DNA from: Fratercula arctica
Lineage: Eukaryota; Chordata; Aves; Charadriiformes; Alcidae
Length of the DNA stretch: 64,000 nucleotides
Direction of reading: 5' to 3'
NCBI GenBank assembly: GCA_947846985.1
Contig: CANTUZ010000001.1
Coordinates: 171,158,447-171,222,446, forward strand
Part shown: positions 53,001 through 64,000 of the stretch, one piece after another
Layout: each line of letters starts with the position of its first letter
How positions within the stretch are numbered: the stretch's first letter is position 1
Position numbers and translations under genes: made by a program
The notes under the pieces: model-generated
What the model was told of the DNA's origin: nothing
Database searches by the model: none
What the model saw: only the letters and a program-made list of their open reading frames with translations

Positions 53001-55420
53001 CCATTTTTTTGCACTCCATTGAAATGGTTCTTGCTTAAGAGTCTACTTACCTCTTCTTCAATCTCAAAACCATCCTCTTTGATGTATTAGCTGCCATCAG
53101 TTGTATTATTCTTTCTAGAATCTCATTTTCTCTTGGTTTCCATGGCCTTGTTATTCCCCAGGTGTCCTCAGCTTTCTGATCCTCACTTCAGTAAGTACTT
53201 TAGAGGGATCTTTCTTGGTACGCCTCCACATCATCTCTTCCCTCTTTATTTGCAAATACAGCTCCAACTGCTGTCTGTATACATGCAGCTCTCAAACCTG
53301 CTTCGTTAATCCAGACCTTCTCTTTCCCATCACACCAAGGTCTCTGTCTCTCAGATGATCCCTTTAGAATGATATTGCCTACGTCTCTACCAACCGATAG
53401 TGTGGAGTGGAGAAACAAGGGCAGATCAGCAAAGCAAAAGAGGTGGTGCTGGGGACCTCACGCCCACATTGAGTGCGTCGTGCAGAGAGGTTATTTCCTC
53501 TGTGCTGTGTTCTGGTGACATGGACTGGAGGCCCACTAGCAGCTGAAGCAAACTGCTTGGTGCAAAAGCACAAATGCAGTGTTTGAACATGGGGTTAGGG
53601 TTAGTTTCATCTGAAAGTTCCTGAGCTCCGAGACTGCTCTGTGATGCAAACTACTGCCCAGTAAGTGGAAATATCCCTCTAAAAGAAACACTGCATGCTT
53701 TCCGCCATGCTTCCTCACATACTTAGAGCTATCTTTTGACAGATGCCTATAAAAAAGCTTGAGAATTGTTTGGGTGTTGATCTACTATGACAATCTACCA
53801 CAGTGAGCAGTTACCTGCCTCTTTCAGTTATGCTGTAAATTCTTTGAGGTGTTTTCTTCTCTTTTCCTGACACTGATGCCGCTGGATAATAATTATTTTC
53901 TTATAAATGCAAATATATGATTATGATTTTATTCCAATTGCAGCTCATCTACTGTCATCTCTTTTCTGTTTCCAGAAAACTTCTCATTGTTGTATAAGAC
54001 ATCTGGTCAGTATAGCTCAGCCAAGGATTGTAAGAACCATTTCAATTAGCATAATCTCCCAGTCACAAACAGTAGAATCTTTGTCATCGGAAAGGAGAAT
54101 TATATAAGGTTGCTTCTAGCCATTGTAGTAATTTTGGAGTTGTATGGTTGGGGGGAGGGTGTTTGTTTCTTTTTAGTGCAGTGAAGGCACAGAATTAAAA
54201 TGCCTCAAATATTATTTTATCATTTAGTACTATGCATTCATGTCATCACTAGGATACAGACCTATTTTTAGTAGAGTGGTGTAACTGGCCAGTAGTGGCT
54301 CTGGTAGCTATGCAAAAGATGCTGGAAGATGAGAGAATGACCATGCAGTCAAGACAACAGCATTGCCAGGTTCAACCATATGAGCGAATTTATAGGAAGA
54401 GCTGAAAGATAGCATTAAATGACACAGCAGGAGAAAACCCTCTATTAAGCTGTACCATCCTGAAGACTGACCAGGATGTATATCGTTTAGTTCACTCCTG
54501 TGTGTGAGTCAGTGATGCTTGGCTAGGCTAGCTTCCATGAGACCGGACACTGTTTTCTCGTGCCTCTGTGTCCCCAGCCATAAAGGATCATTGGGCATCT
54601 CATGGGATGGTTTGGTTTTTTTAATATGTATCTTAGTAATAACTATGTAAATTAGGAACTAATTGTTAAAGAGGAAAAATACTGTGAGAGTGAGGGTATG
54701 GACTGTGTTCAACTGGACCGGATTCCCACTCACCACTCAAAATGGCTACTCATTTAAGCGCTTTGGACTGCTCTTCAGAGACACTTCAGTCTTTCCCTAG
54801 ACGATACGCAGGTGCTTAAGGAGAATTCACACCACCAAAAATATTATTCCATGTGTTTCTGTGGGTCATACAGGTTTTGTATGGCAGATCAGGTCTTTGG
54901 AGACCTAGACAAGAGCCTTACACATTTACTTTTCTCTAGCAGACTTCCCATTCTTTCCTAGAAGACGTTACTTGTCTCTAGAAGACTTGCTTCATCAGTT
55001 GTTGAAATTGAGATTTAGGTTTAGATTTATGAGAAGAAAAGTTCAAACATTTTTCTTAGGTGGTGTCATCCTGAGGGTGCTTAGATAAGGACTCAGCTTC
55101 ATTTTTTTAGACTTTCTGAAAGTAGGCCCCATACTGTTCCTGTGCTATTTTGTCTTGTGCAGAAAGTAAGAAATATTTTGGGTCTGCTAATATGGATTAG
55201 CCGCTTTGAACTGGTAGGACTGAACCTCTCTGTGTGTCTGTTGTACGTGTACATGCATGGTTTGTCCATACTTAGGGATTTGGACCTCTGAACAGCAGGG
55301 TTGTTGCCTAGCTGAGGCTGTATAACACAAGGTTAATACAGTATGTATTGGTAAAGCTGATTTTAAATTTAAAGTGACCACCTGTGTGCCCCTTTTAGTG
55401 ACTTATTAGTCATTGTGTAT

Positions 55421-55453
55421 ACTGATCTGTATTCCTTTTTTTCCCCCACTCAG
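55421..55453 (+). promoter_or_regulatory. Splice acceptor of LIN7A exon 2
   Basis: A pyrimidine-rich tract (55,431-55,450) is followed by CAG at 55,451-55,453 directly before the exon. A plausible branch point, ACTGAT, lies at 55,421-55,426, about 29 bases upstream of the junction. This is a strong, conventional 3' splice site. Confidence 0.85.
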
Positions 55454-55572
55454 ATGTTGCAAGAGCAATTGAGTTACTGGAGAAACTGCAAGAATCTGGA
55501 GAAGTACCAGTACACAAGCTACAGTCCCTAAAGAAGGTGCTGCAGAGTGAGTTTTGTACAGCTATCAGAGAG
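55454..55572 (+). CDS. LIN7A: LIN7A coding exon 2 (L27 domain), partial gene
   Basis: This exon is 119 bp. With the last base of exon 1 it encodes exactly 40 residues, from [18 protein letters not shown] through [20 protein letters not shown]. This is the core of the LIN7 L27 domain, the helical module that heterodimerises with the L27 domains of CASK (LIN2) and related MAGUKs such as PALS1. The features that separate LIN7A from LIN7B and LIN7C are present, including [15 protein letters not shown] and FCTAIRE where LIN7C has, from memory, RSGEVPPQKLQALQR and FCNAVRE. The donor is GAG|GTATGA, less canonical than that of exon 1. The exon ends in phase 0. The next exon, which should begin with Val-Tyr, and the C-terminal PDZ domain are not found before the right edge. 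Codons are intact, with no frameshift or stop, so the gene looks functional. Confidence 0.97.
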
Positions 55573-58500
55573 GTATGAATTGAGATTTTTAGTTATTTCT
55601 CAGAATAACATTCCTCACCTGAAAAGTATATTTGCCTTTCAGTGCTGGAGAAGCAGGAGTACCTTGTGTAAAGGATGATGGATGTGAGATGTGTCTGTAG
55701 CTGCCTGCCACCATGCAAAATGCTGAAGTTACTGAAAAGCAGACACAGAGCAATTGCGTCAGCAAGGCATCAAGCCTGAGGCAATTAGCCTTGCTAAGGA
55801 GAAAGGGTGGTTAATTAGTACTTTAGTATTCTGCTCGTGCTGTTACAGGGTCTGTGCTAACCTGTACAGCACCGTGCTGGGATATGGGGATGTGCCAGGT
55901 TGGGTCAGTGAAAGCTTAAATGCCTCTCCTTTGAGCTCAGGTGTGTGATAGGGATGTGCTGATAAAATCAGATTGCAGTGAGAGACAAATGGTGCAAGCA
56001 CTGAAGTTAACTGAAGCTGACAGGAATCTTGCCGTTGAAGTCAGTGGTCAGGTCCCAGTGGGCCTTGCTCCACGTGTCAGAAATCCTTGTCAGATTGCTA
56101 AGAACTGTGATCATTACCCTGCCAGCCATGGTCAGGGCTTTTGTAAGCTCTGCCCAGCAATAGGTAAATGATGAATGTTATCTTCTAGTCAAGCTGGAGA
56201 AGAAGCATCCCCCTTCCTGCATGCATACAAGCAGTATCTTTAAAGTAGTGAAATTACAAATACTCCTGTTAGAAGTTTCTTAGACACAAGCTATGAATTA
56301 ATACAATATTGTGTCCGACTTTTTACCTACTAAGCTGAGTGCTGTTAGCCTGCCAAACAGAAGCAGCTCTAAATGCCCTAATGAAGGCAGCATCTTTTCA
56401 GCAGAAAATCTGTAAGAACTTCTGTTCCAGTTTATCTTTCTGCTGCCTGGAACTAATCCTCCCTTGCTGAAATCAATGGAGAATCTAATGTTCCCTCGAA
56501 GATAGCAGAATTGAACTCCTGATAACTAAACAACAGCAGCGCATTGATTGAGTGGACTGCTGGGTGGCTGGAAGGAAGAAAGAGAGGAACAGGCATTAGT
56601 TTAATAGGCAAAGTGCAACACACTCTTCGTTTTATGGAATATATTCTTCAATGTGAGAAACACAGAGAGGCTTCCACTTAATTAAATAGCAGTTTTCAAG
56701 GCTTTTTAAAAGGAATAGTGTTCCATGACAATAAATAGTGGCACTATGTACCCTGAAAAGCTGATATTCTGACTACTCCTTTCATTTAACCAACTAAATG
56801 CTTCTTTAATTGACCACAAAGCATTGAAAAGTTGTGGCATTGGTGGTGGGGTTTTTTTTTTTAGATAGCAGAGCCTGGTACTCCAATTGTTAAAGGCAGC
56901 TTTCGATTTTTGCAGCATCATCAGTGAAATCTTACAAATTTATACTCATCTCTGGAAAACAGTCTTAGCAGAAGCAAACAAAAAGCTTGTTGAAACAGGT
57001 AGAGAGCCTAGGAAGTAGGAAAATGGCTTAGACAAATGCACTCTCAGTTCAGTGAACTGAAAGTAGATTTTGACAACCATCTCAGTGGCCCAAAAGGTCT
57101 TTATAGAGTGTTGTGGAAAGAAAACCTGCACATGACAGACTATCTAATTACTGTTAGATTCTTACAATCAAATAAGAGTCACTTTAAGAAGCCTATTACA
57201 CAAGAATTGAGTGATGATCAATGAGGAGTTAGATCAGTTCTACCAACTTCGTAAACAAACCATTTATTTCTTTTTACATATTTAATATGTAATAGATATA
57301 ATATAACCTATCTAATATATCATGATCAGATAAAATTTCTACAGCAAAAAAATTATTAATGCCATTCATCACTATGTATGTAAATCTTTTCTTAGAAGAA
57401 ATCTTCAAATATAAAAGACCCAGTAACAAATCTTTTCATTTAGGGAGAGTGGGAGAATTGACATGTATACACTGCTAGTACTTAAGGTTGTTTAACACGT
57501 GGCTCCTCTTTTCAATTACTTACGTTAAGCCCTTGGCAAATGTTTTGACTGTAACTCTATTTTTTCCCACCAGTTGAAGAGTTGTTGGAAAAGTGCAGAA
57601 AATAATTTATTCCATTTAAAAAAAAATAAGAAAAACATGGAATATTTTGGCCATATTACATCACTAGACATCTCGAAGCACGGCACCAAGGGCTTGGAGG
57701 ATATCTGAGCTGCATCTTGCCAATAATGAGGGATACTCTTCTTGCATGTCCTTCATGAGCACTGGGAGTTTATGAAAGGCTGATAGCTACTTTATTGACC
57801 AGTACAGTCTTCTCTGAGCATATTTGAGCTTGAGATAGCTGAGGCTAGACAGAAATCTCCCTGCAAATGCTCCTTCCCACTGTTTATCTTCTCGTATCCC
57901 AAGTGCAAAACATGAGAGTCTGGCACCTAGCTTTTAATTCCCTCTATTAGCACCTACATAGACTAGAGGAGAAAAGTTGCTGACCTTTACAAAAGAAGGC
58001 ACGACAGTCAGTTGGAAGTAACAAGAAAAGTGGGGGGTGTTTAGAACCCAAGAACCTTTCTGCAGAAAGCAGTGAAGGAGACCAGGTGTGAGCAGTAGGT
58101 AGGAGTAATCAAAATGCGATGAGAAGCAGTGGCAGGCTTTGTATTAGTATGCAAATTCTGGAAGAGGCTGCTTATTATATGTATGCAGAGCTTCAGATCT
58201 GCAGTGTGGTGTGTTCATTGTATAATCCAAGATCTGAGCCTAACTTTCATCAGAAAATCTAGTAAAAGAGATTAAGGCTGACTCCTGCAGTCCTATAAAC
58301 TCCATAATGGAGGAGCTCTGGAAAATAATTGTTTTCTTTTCCAGTCCAAGAATTTATGGACACTTAACTGTCCAGTGGGTTTGATTGTTAACGTATGTCG
58401 CGGAGAACCTCAGAATTGGGCTGAATGCAGGTAAAATGATGAAAGATAAGATATAATCCATGCAGTATTGATTGGATGTGACTTGTCCCTTCTAAAGTAG

Positions 58501-59456
58501 GAATTCTTTAACTACAGAAGCAGGAGATCACTTTTACGATCAATTAGCTTTTAAAAGTATGAGGTATTTTATTAGATGACATATATTCCAAACTAATGTG
58601 TAGGAATCTATTAAAGGGCTGTAATGAATTGTATTTATGGGAACTTATTTAGCAAATCAACCCGCCAGTTCAAATCACTGTACTATTATCCCATAGAAAT
58701 AAAATCTTTTTGAAGTGACTGAGTGAATGAAATTTAAATAGAAGTACTTTGGCATTTTTCTAGGATGCTATGTCAGGAAGTGGTGATTAATGGTTCTCAC
58801 TTAGCTAAATATAAGTACCACCAACTGAAATATTCTGTCTGGCACTAGACAAGAATATGTGTTAGCTCTGGAAATAATGGAAATAATTTAAGTATGTAAT
58901 GGCCTCAATATTTCCTTTTCACCTGAAGACCCCCAAACTAGAAAACAAGTTAACCAAAGTCTGGGCACATTAAAATTCAATTAGCAAAAAAATTTAATTG
59001 CATTTCAAAATTGCTTGTTTCAAAAGCTCCCTAGCTACATGAAGATTGATTAGGCTTCTATAGCCTTGTCACCTGGCAAAAGATGCATAAATCTTGTCCG
59101 TTATACCATTAAGTCCTTTACCCTTCCATGTGTTTTTGCTGTGTATTCAAAGCTGTTGCTATGTTATAGTCTTCTGATTCCCAGGAGGTTACTGGAATAG
59201 GTGAAGGGCAAGGTTACAAAAGTGAATGCATAATTGAACTACTGAGAAGGTATATTCACGTGGAACATAAAACTAGGCAACCTGAATTGATAAAGTGACT
59301 TTAATTGCTGTAAGTCAGTAAAAAGGAAGTTATGAGAACCGTAAGATAAGGTGAACTTCTGGGCTGGCAAGAAACCTTAAAGATCTGTAGGCCCAGAAGA
59401 TAGAATAAACAGCTGAGCAAAACACACTGAATCATCAACAAGAAAATGTGACATAC
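55573..59456 (+). other. LIN7A intron 2, first part
   Basis: No further exon or gene is recognised. Two short near-palindromic motifs (56,034-56,047 and 56,466-56,480) may be remnants of an ancient repeat. An AT-rich stretch with inverted symmetry lies at about 57,270-57,330. Open frames are short and unsupported. Confidence 0.8.
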
Positions 59457-60038
59457 TGTCGTGGTTTAACCCAAGTCAGCAACTAGGACCACGCAGCCAC
59501 TCACTCACTCCCCTAGTTGGGATGGGGGAGAGAATCGGAAAAGTAAAAGTAGGAAGAAACATGTGAGTTGAGATAAGGACAGTTTAATAGGCAGAGCAAA
59601 AGCCGTAGAGGCAAGCAAAGCAAAACAAGGAATTCATTCACTGCTTCCTATCAGCAGGCAGGTGTTCAGCCATCTCCAGGAAAGCAGGCTCCATCACACG
59701 TAATGGTTACTTGGGAAGACAAATGCCATAACTCCAAATGTCCCCACCTTCCTTCTTCTTCCCCCAGCTTTATATACTGAGCATGCTGTCACATGGCATG
59801 GAGTATTCCTTTGGTCATTTGGGGTCAGCTGTCTCGGCTGTGTCTCCTCCCAACTTTTTGTGCCCTCCCAGCCTGCTCGCTGGCGGGGCGATGTGAGAAA
59901 CAGAAAAGGCCTTGAGAGCCTAGCAACAACCAAAAACATTAGTGTGGTATCAGCACTAGTCTCATCCCAAATCCAAAACACAGCACTGTACCAGCTACTA
60001 GCAAGAAAGTCAACCCCATCCCAGCCAAAACCACGACA
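59457..60038 (-). mobile_element. Solo LTR of an avian ERVL-type endogenous retrovirus
   Basis: This 582-bp element is bounded by perfect 11-bp terminal inverted repeats, TGTCGTGGTTT and AAACCACGACA. It is flanked by CATAC (59,452-59,456) and CGTAC (60,039-60,043), a 5-bp target-site duplication with one mismatch, and 5 bp is the size expected for ERVL. Its interior matches the LTR family common in songbirds and other neoavian birds (TguLTR5-like). On the minus strand a TATA box (TATATAAA, 59,769-59,776) precedes an ATTAAA polyadenylation signal (59,583-59,588), so the LTR points against LIN7A. No gag, pol or env sequence is present, as expected after LTR-LTR recombination. Family assignment is from recall of the consensus. 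Confidence 0.92.
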
Positions 60039-63000
60039 CGTACCTTAGCAGATTATGGGAATTTCATTTACTGTTAATATCTGATAATCGGTACTGAAAC
60101 ACCAGGAGAGTAACGATACAGCTTGATAAACCCGTGCATCTCCTGACGAGCAGAAGTTTTCTTTCAGGTTGATTCTCAAGTTTCTATTTCTGAATGTTAA
60201 ATAGTAGAGCAAAATTCAGGTGTACCTCACTTTCCTTCTAGCCTTCCTTCACTATTCCATTTTGCATTTCAAGATTAAATCTAATGTTTTCCTGTGTGGA
60301 TAATATTGAAGAGAAAATCTGACTCATAAATACCTGTGGTGAAACATTTATCAATACCAAAAGTAATGACATCAAAAAGACACACAAAAATAACCATTAT
60401 TACATTTTGTTATCTTATGACCCTGACCAAAATATCAGGTCATCACAGAAGAGCGCTTTTTCAGAACTGGGTCACTGACAATCATTTCTTAAAAGGAGGA
60501 GCAGTCAACACAAAAATACTCTACTGTTATATGTTTTGTATGAAATTAGTCTGTGGAACAACATGTTTTCTTTGAAGATAATTCAGTTTCTACTTCAGTA
60601 GTTTAAAACTTTTAAACTTACTGTAAAATTATCTTGTGGACAGAGCATCCTAGATGTTTAAAGACCAATAGTGACTTACAGACAAAAAATTGCAGTGGCA
60701 GAACACTGACCCATTTCTGATAAGGTCTTGATGCCCCTCAGTTGCTTTAGAGATATATTTGATTATGTTCTATAATATTAAAAAAATCATTGCACTATAT
60801 GCTATGTAGGATAGTTCAACACGCCTAGTCGGTGTATTGGAATGATTTCCTTTAATTAATAATTTTCATTTTCATGCCTTAGCAATCTGAATGCCTGGAA
60901 TCCCAGTGCTGCTGATATGCAATGTGTTATTATCTGGTCATTTCTTCAAGCTTCCTGTCTGCTCTTTTCGTTATTAAACCCTGATATATGTCTTTGCAAA
61001 CATTAGGGAACCAGAAGGCGGCTGTTGGGTGGTGAAAGCTGAGCCTGGTGATACTGTGCTCATTACGTACAGTGGTGTACTAAATATAATGGTCTGGGTA
61101 TTACCTGGACTCAGGCGAAACTTCTGATGAATTCTTTCATTAAAGTTTTTCATTTGGGATTTTAATGTAGGAGTTATTTAAAGTCCTGGTTTTGTTGTGT
61201 TTCAAGAATCCCAAGATTTGTTTGATCACTTTGCGATTCAATGTTGTTCCTCCACCTCCCAGACCTAGCCTCTGAAACCAGAGTTTCATTTTTTCTGCCT
61301 GATGAATCCCATTCCCGGTAAAAACAGAAGTTCATCAGGCCAAACCTTCTTGGTTGGCACTGAGGGCAGCCCCAAAGTTCAAATCCTGCCCTGAGTCGCT
61401 CTTTCTTTTCACTGGGAGCTGAATATTTGTTACAGGAGGAGAAATACAATTCCAGTCAGTCTCTCATCTCCACAGAGTGAGCCCAGCTTTTGAAGTCTTT
61501 AAATTAGGAGATGCAACTTTGGGGGAAAAAAAATCCACATATATGCGTCGAGAAGACTTACTGCTATAATTCACAGCACAGAACTGTGATTAAGGCTCGG
61601 TAGGAAGCCTGACATCTCAAGTCCCCTGCTGTCACATTTACCCATGCAAACTGAGGTGTTGGTCAGGATTAAGCAAAAGTGGTATATTGGATTTACTAAT
61701 AAGGCAATTAGTAAACAAAAGGGCAATAGGACAACTCACATGAGTAAAGCAAGCAAGATTTGTCAGCTCAGATTTGTAACTCAGGTCATAAAAGCAGTAT
61801 TGTTATAGTAGCATGGTGCCCCATTAGACTGGCTGGGAAGCAAAGTTCTCCTTAGGCTAATCTGATACCTCATTATGCCCTGTTCTGGAATTCCAGATAG
61901 TTTATTCAGAATTACTGCACCATTACTTCAGCAGTAGCACTCATGCAGCAGCAAAAATGGAATTGTGCAAATTGACCAAATTCATTCAGATTTTCACATG
62001 CTTATGCATGTACCTTTTCATTACATTTTGCATTCCTGGATACTAATTGTAAAGTTTCAGCATTTTATCTTTTTTTTTTTTTTTTTAAGATATTGGGGTG
62101 GATTATAATGTCAGCTGAACCAGTACAGCTTACCTCAATTCTGGGGCTGTGTAGCACTTGCAAGAATCTTCTTCTGTGCCTTTCCATCCCTTTTCCATTA
62201 CCAGCGTGCCAGCAATGAAATGCCACATAACATAGTGATAAAAATTTCCACTAAATAAGTAACTCAATCACTGTTTGGAAACAACATTACTTAACTTAAT
62301 TCAAAGATGACGGTATGGCAAAGTAGTAATGTTTTCATGTTTTACAGAGTTTTGCATTCACTCTCCTGGTTACAAATACTGTATCTGTAATGATGAGTTG
62401 AGAGAAGGATGTGTAATGTTTGTAAATTAGGGCAGAAAAAAAATCAAATTTCAAAAGATGGCTGCTTGCTTTTTGCCTTGCCACCATGCTGTATTAGGCA
62501 TTTAGAAGGTTCAGCGAACAGCTTAAATTGTCAGTAAACACAGAATATTTCTTTAAATTATGCTACTGTGTTCAAATATGTGCTATTTTTTAGGGTGAAT
62601 GTAACCAGAAATTAAGCAGATTTTGAAAAACAGTGAAGTTTCATTTACCACTTTACCGTAAGTGATGGAAGCATTACTCTGTTGCTGGCAAGCCCTGGAT
62701 GGCACGAATGAGAACTTTTAGAATGATTACCTTGTCACTCAGCAGATGGCCTTCATTAATGGCAATTATATGAATTTACCAAGCTGCCCCAGCATTATCT
62801 GAGAGAAGGCATTATTAAGCTTCTGTGCAATTACTAAGTCCCTACGACTTCCATGACTTCACTGCAGGAGATTTAAAACAGCTGCTGTTGTCACTTTTTT
62901 TTAGCTGCCTAGAGCTAAATACATTGATTTCTCAGATGTAGTACCCCAACCCGTATCACTGGTCTTTAATCAGTGTGTTCTCCCATTGGTTTTGATTAAA

Positions 63001-64000
63001 GATCAATTTTCAGAGTCAGCTGATGGCTATATATCTACTCATGTTTGTTCTCTGCTTGCATAGTGGTGCCTTTCACAAAAGATAGATATTTTAGTGCTGC
63101 AAGAGGCCTGGAATGTACAGAATCAAAGCAGTGACATATCTTGTTCATATCACAGTTTATTTGTATTGCTGTACCATGTTTACTAAAACTCTGGTGAGTG
63201 GTGCTCAGGCGATGTTCTCAGGTCTGCACCTGGCTGCAGTTGCGTATGCTGCAGAAGGTGACTCCATTACAACATGGGTGGTGCATCTCAGCATCTTTTG
63301 TTTTCCTCACATTATCATTTTAGTTTATTGTTGCAGTATCATATTTGATTACATAAAACTCGTAAGAATAAACAGAATAGCCTCTGCTGCAGTTCATCTC
63401 AAGCCTGTTTCTTCCTCGTGAGAGAAATCAGCAGCAAGGTGAACTACCGAGGAATATTTATGCTGACAGGTTGTTGGAAGCCACTGCACCACTGTTTCTG
63501 CCTTGGCGGAACCTCAGTATCCCCCAGCTTCTGCTTAACTGATGTCACTGATGAAGCTCCTGAAAAACACTGCTCAATCTCCATTTTTTAATTGTGCCTT
63601 CAGAAGAGCAAAGAAATTGTGAAACTCTTTCAAAACTCCATGTTAGCTATGTTTTTTGTTGGTATTTAAAACAAGGAACAGCAGTTTCCTTCCTCCTCCC
63701 TGCCTTCTCACCTCAATAGAGACACTTGAGGTGAACTTGTATGACGGGCTCAGGTTATGTCATGTTTCATCCAGGTGCTGATTTTGGCAAGGTTTTGCCA
63801 AATCTGTTAAAGTTTGGGATATGGCTATTGCATACAGCAGCCCCAACAGCATATACAGACTTATCGATAAAGTGAAGGAAATTAGTGTTTATTAATGCTT
63901 GGCATATTTTTGAAGTCGAAAGTAACTGTCAGTAAGGTCTAAGAGAGGGAGTTTTAAATTATAAGCTATGATTTCCAAGTGGTGTTATGAGAATTATCAC
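60039..64000 (+). other. LIN7A intron 2, continuing beyond the window
   Basis: No exon is recognised. In particular there is no acceptor followed by the Val-Tyr-Gln-Tyr type sequence expected for exon 3. A T run of 17 lies at 62,070-62,086. A 102-codon plus-strand frame at 63,113-63,421 is hydrophobic but has no recognisable family. The gene therefore continues past 64,000. Confidence 0.75.
62070..62086 (+). repeat. Poly-T run (17 bp)
   Basis: This is an uninterrupted T run in LIN7A intron 2. It could be the tail of a minus-strand retroposon, but no body is recognisable next to it. It is followed by AAG and then GATATTGGGG rather than an exon, so it is probably not an acceptor tract. Confidence 0.85.

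Larger units (their letters stand above)
36029..55453 (+). other. LIN7A intron 1 (19.4 kb)
   Basis: The intron starts with GTAAGT inside the CpG island and ends with a strong polypyrimidine tract and CAG. The first 600 bp is GC-rich and holds two G-quadruplex-like runs and a 21-bp tandem duplication. The remainder is mostly AT-rich. A moderately CpG-enriched part lies at about 41,050-41,830. Simple repeats occur at 38,838-38,850 (A), 41,302-41,317 (A), 46,014-46,026 (A), 46,118-46,180 (AT-rich) and 47,027-47,066 (CT then CA). I recognised no CR1, LTR or nested gene in it. The longest open frame away from the island (201 codons, minus strand, 42,014-42,619) has no family I recognise. Confidence 0.9.

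Noticed and set aside
53591..53604. Telomere-like GGGTTAGGGTTAG
   Set aside because: Only about two TTAGGG units are present, which is common by chance and too short to be an interstitial telomeric site.
63113..63421. 102-codon hydrophobic plus-strand frame as a membrane-protein gene
   Set aside because: No recognisable family, no promoter or splice context and position inside a LIN7A intron. Hydrophobic frames are expected from T-rich DNA.
55573..64000. LIN7A exon 3
   Set aside because: No acceptor followed by the expected Val-Tyr-rich sequence or the start of the PDZ-linker region was seen, so the exon is placed beyond the window.
1..64000. tRNA, rRNA, microRNA, CRISPR or prokaryotic mobile elements
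   Set aside because: I saw no tRNA A/B-box cloverleaf, rRNA block or regularly spaced repeat array. The intronic microRNAs reported in human LIN7A were not recognised, though small hairpins cannot be excluded by eye.

Overview
This is nuclear DNA of a vertebrate, almost certainly a bird. The evidence is spliced vertebrate exons with standard splice signals, several 5'-truncated CR1 LINE copies (the dominant avian retrotransposon), and one solo LTR of the ERVL family that is abundant in neoavian genomes. That LTR argues for a neoavian bird rather than a chicken- or duck-like one. Prokaryotic features such as operons, CRISPR arrays and insertion sequences are absent. Most open frames in the window are chance frames in AT-rich non-coding DNA or stop-poor frames in a CpG island.

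Layout: (1) About 1-35,170 is intergenic and AT-rich. It carries CR1 remnants at about 1,622-3,485, 9,968-10,455, 18,609-19,102, 32,205-32,815 and 32,921-33,135, all with their sense strand on the minus strand. (2) About 35,170-36,660 is a strong TATA-less CpG island with G-quadruplex-forming runs. It is the promoter, 5' UTR and first coding exon of LIN7A on the plus strand. (3) 36,029-55,453 is LIN7A intron 1 (19.4 kb). (4) 55,454-55,572 is coding exon 2, which encodes most of the L27 domain. (5) 55,573-64,000 is the first part of intron 2, with a 582-bp solo ERVL LTR at 59,457-60,038 lying antisense to the gene.

LIN7A (lin-7 homolog A, also Veli-1/MALS-1) is a small scaffold protein. Its L27 domain binds CASK/LIN2 and related MAGUK proteins, and its PDZ domain binds membrane-protein C-termini. 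Only the first 54 codons lie here; the PDZ domain is beyond the right edge. The two exons join in frame across a phase-1 intron and give the expected LIN7A N-terminus.

I did not find a previously undescribed system. The points most worth a second look are: an in-frame upstream ATG that could extend the LIN7A N-terminus by 80 codons; the absence of recognisable transposon insertions in intron 1; a recurring near-palindromic motif that may mark an ancient amniote repeat; a CpG-enriched segment inside intron 1; and a few unrecognised segments.
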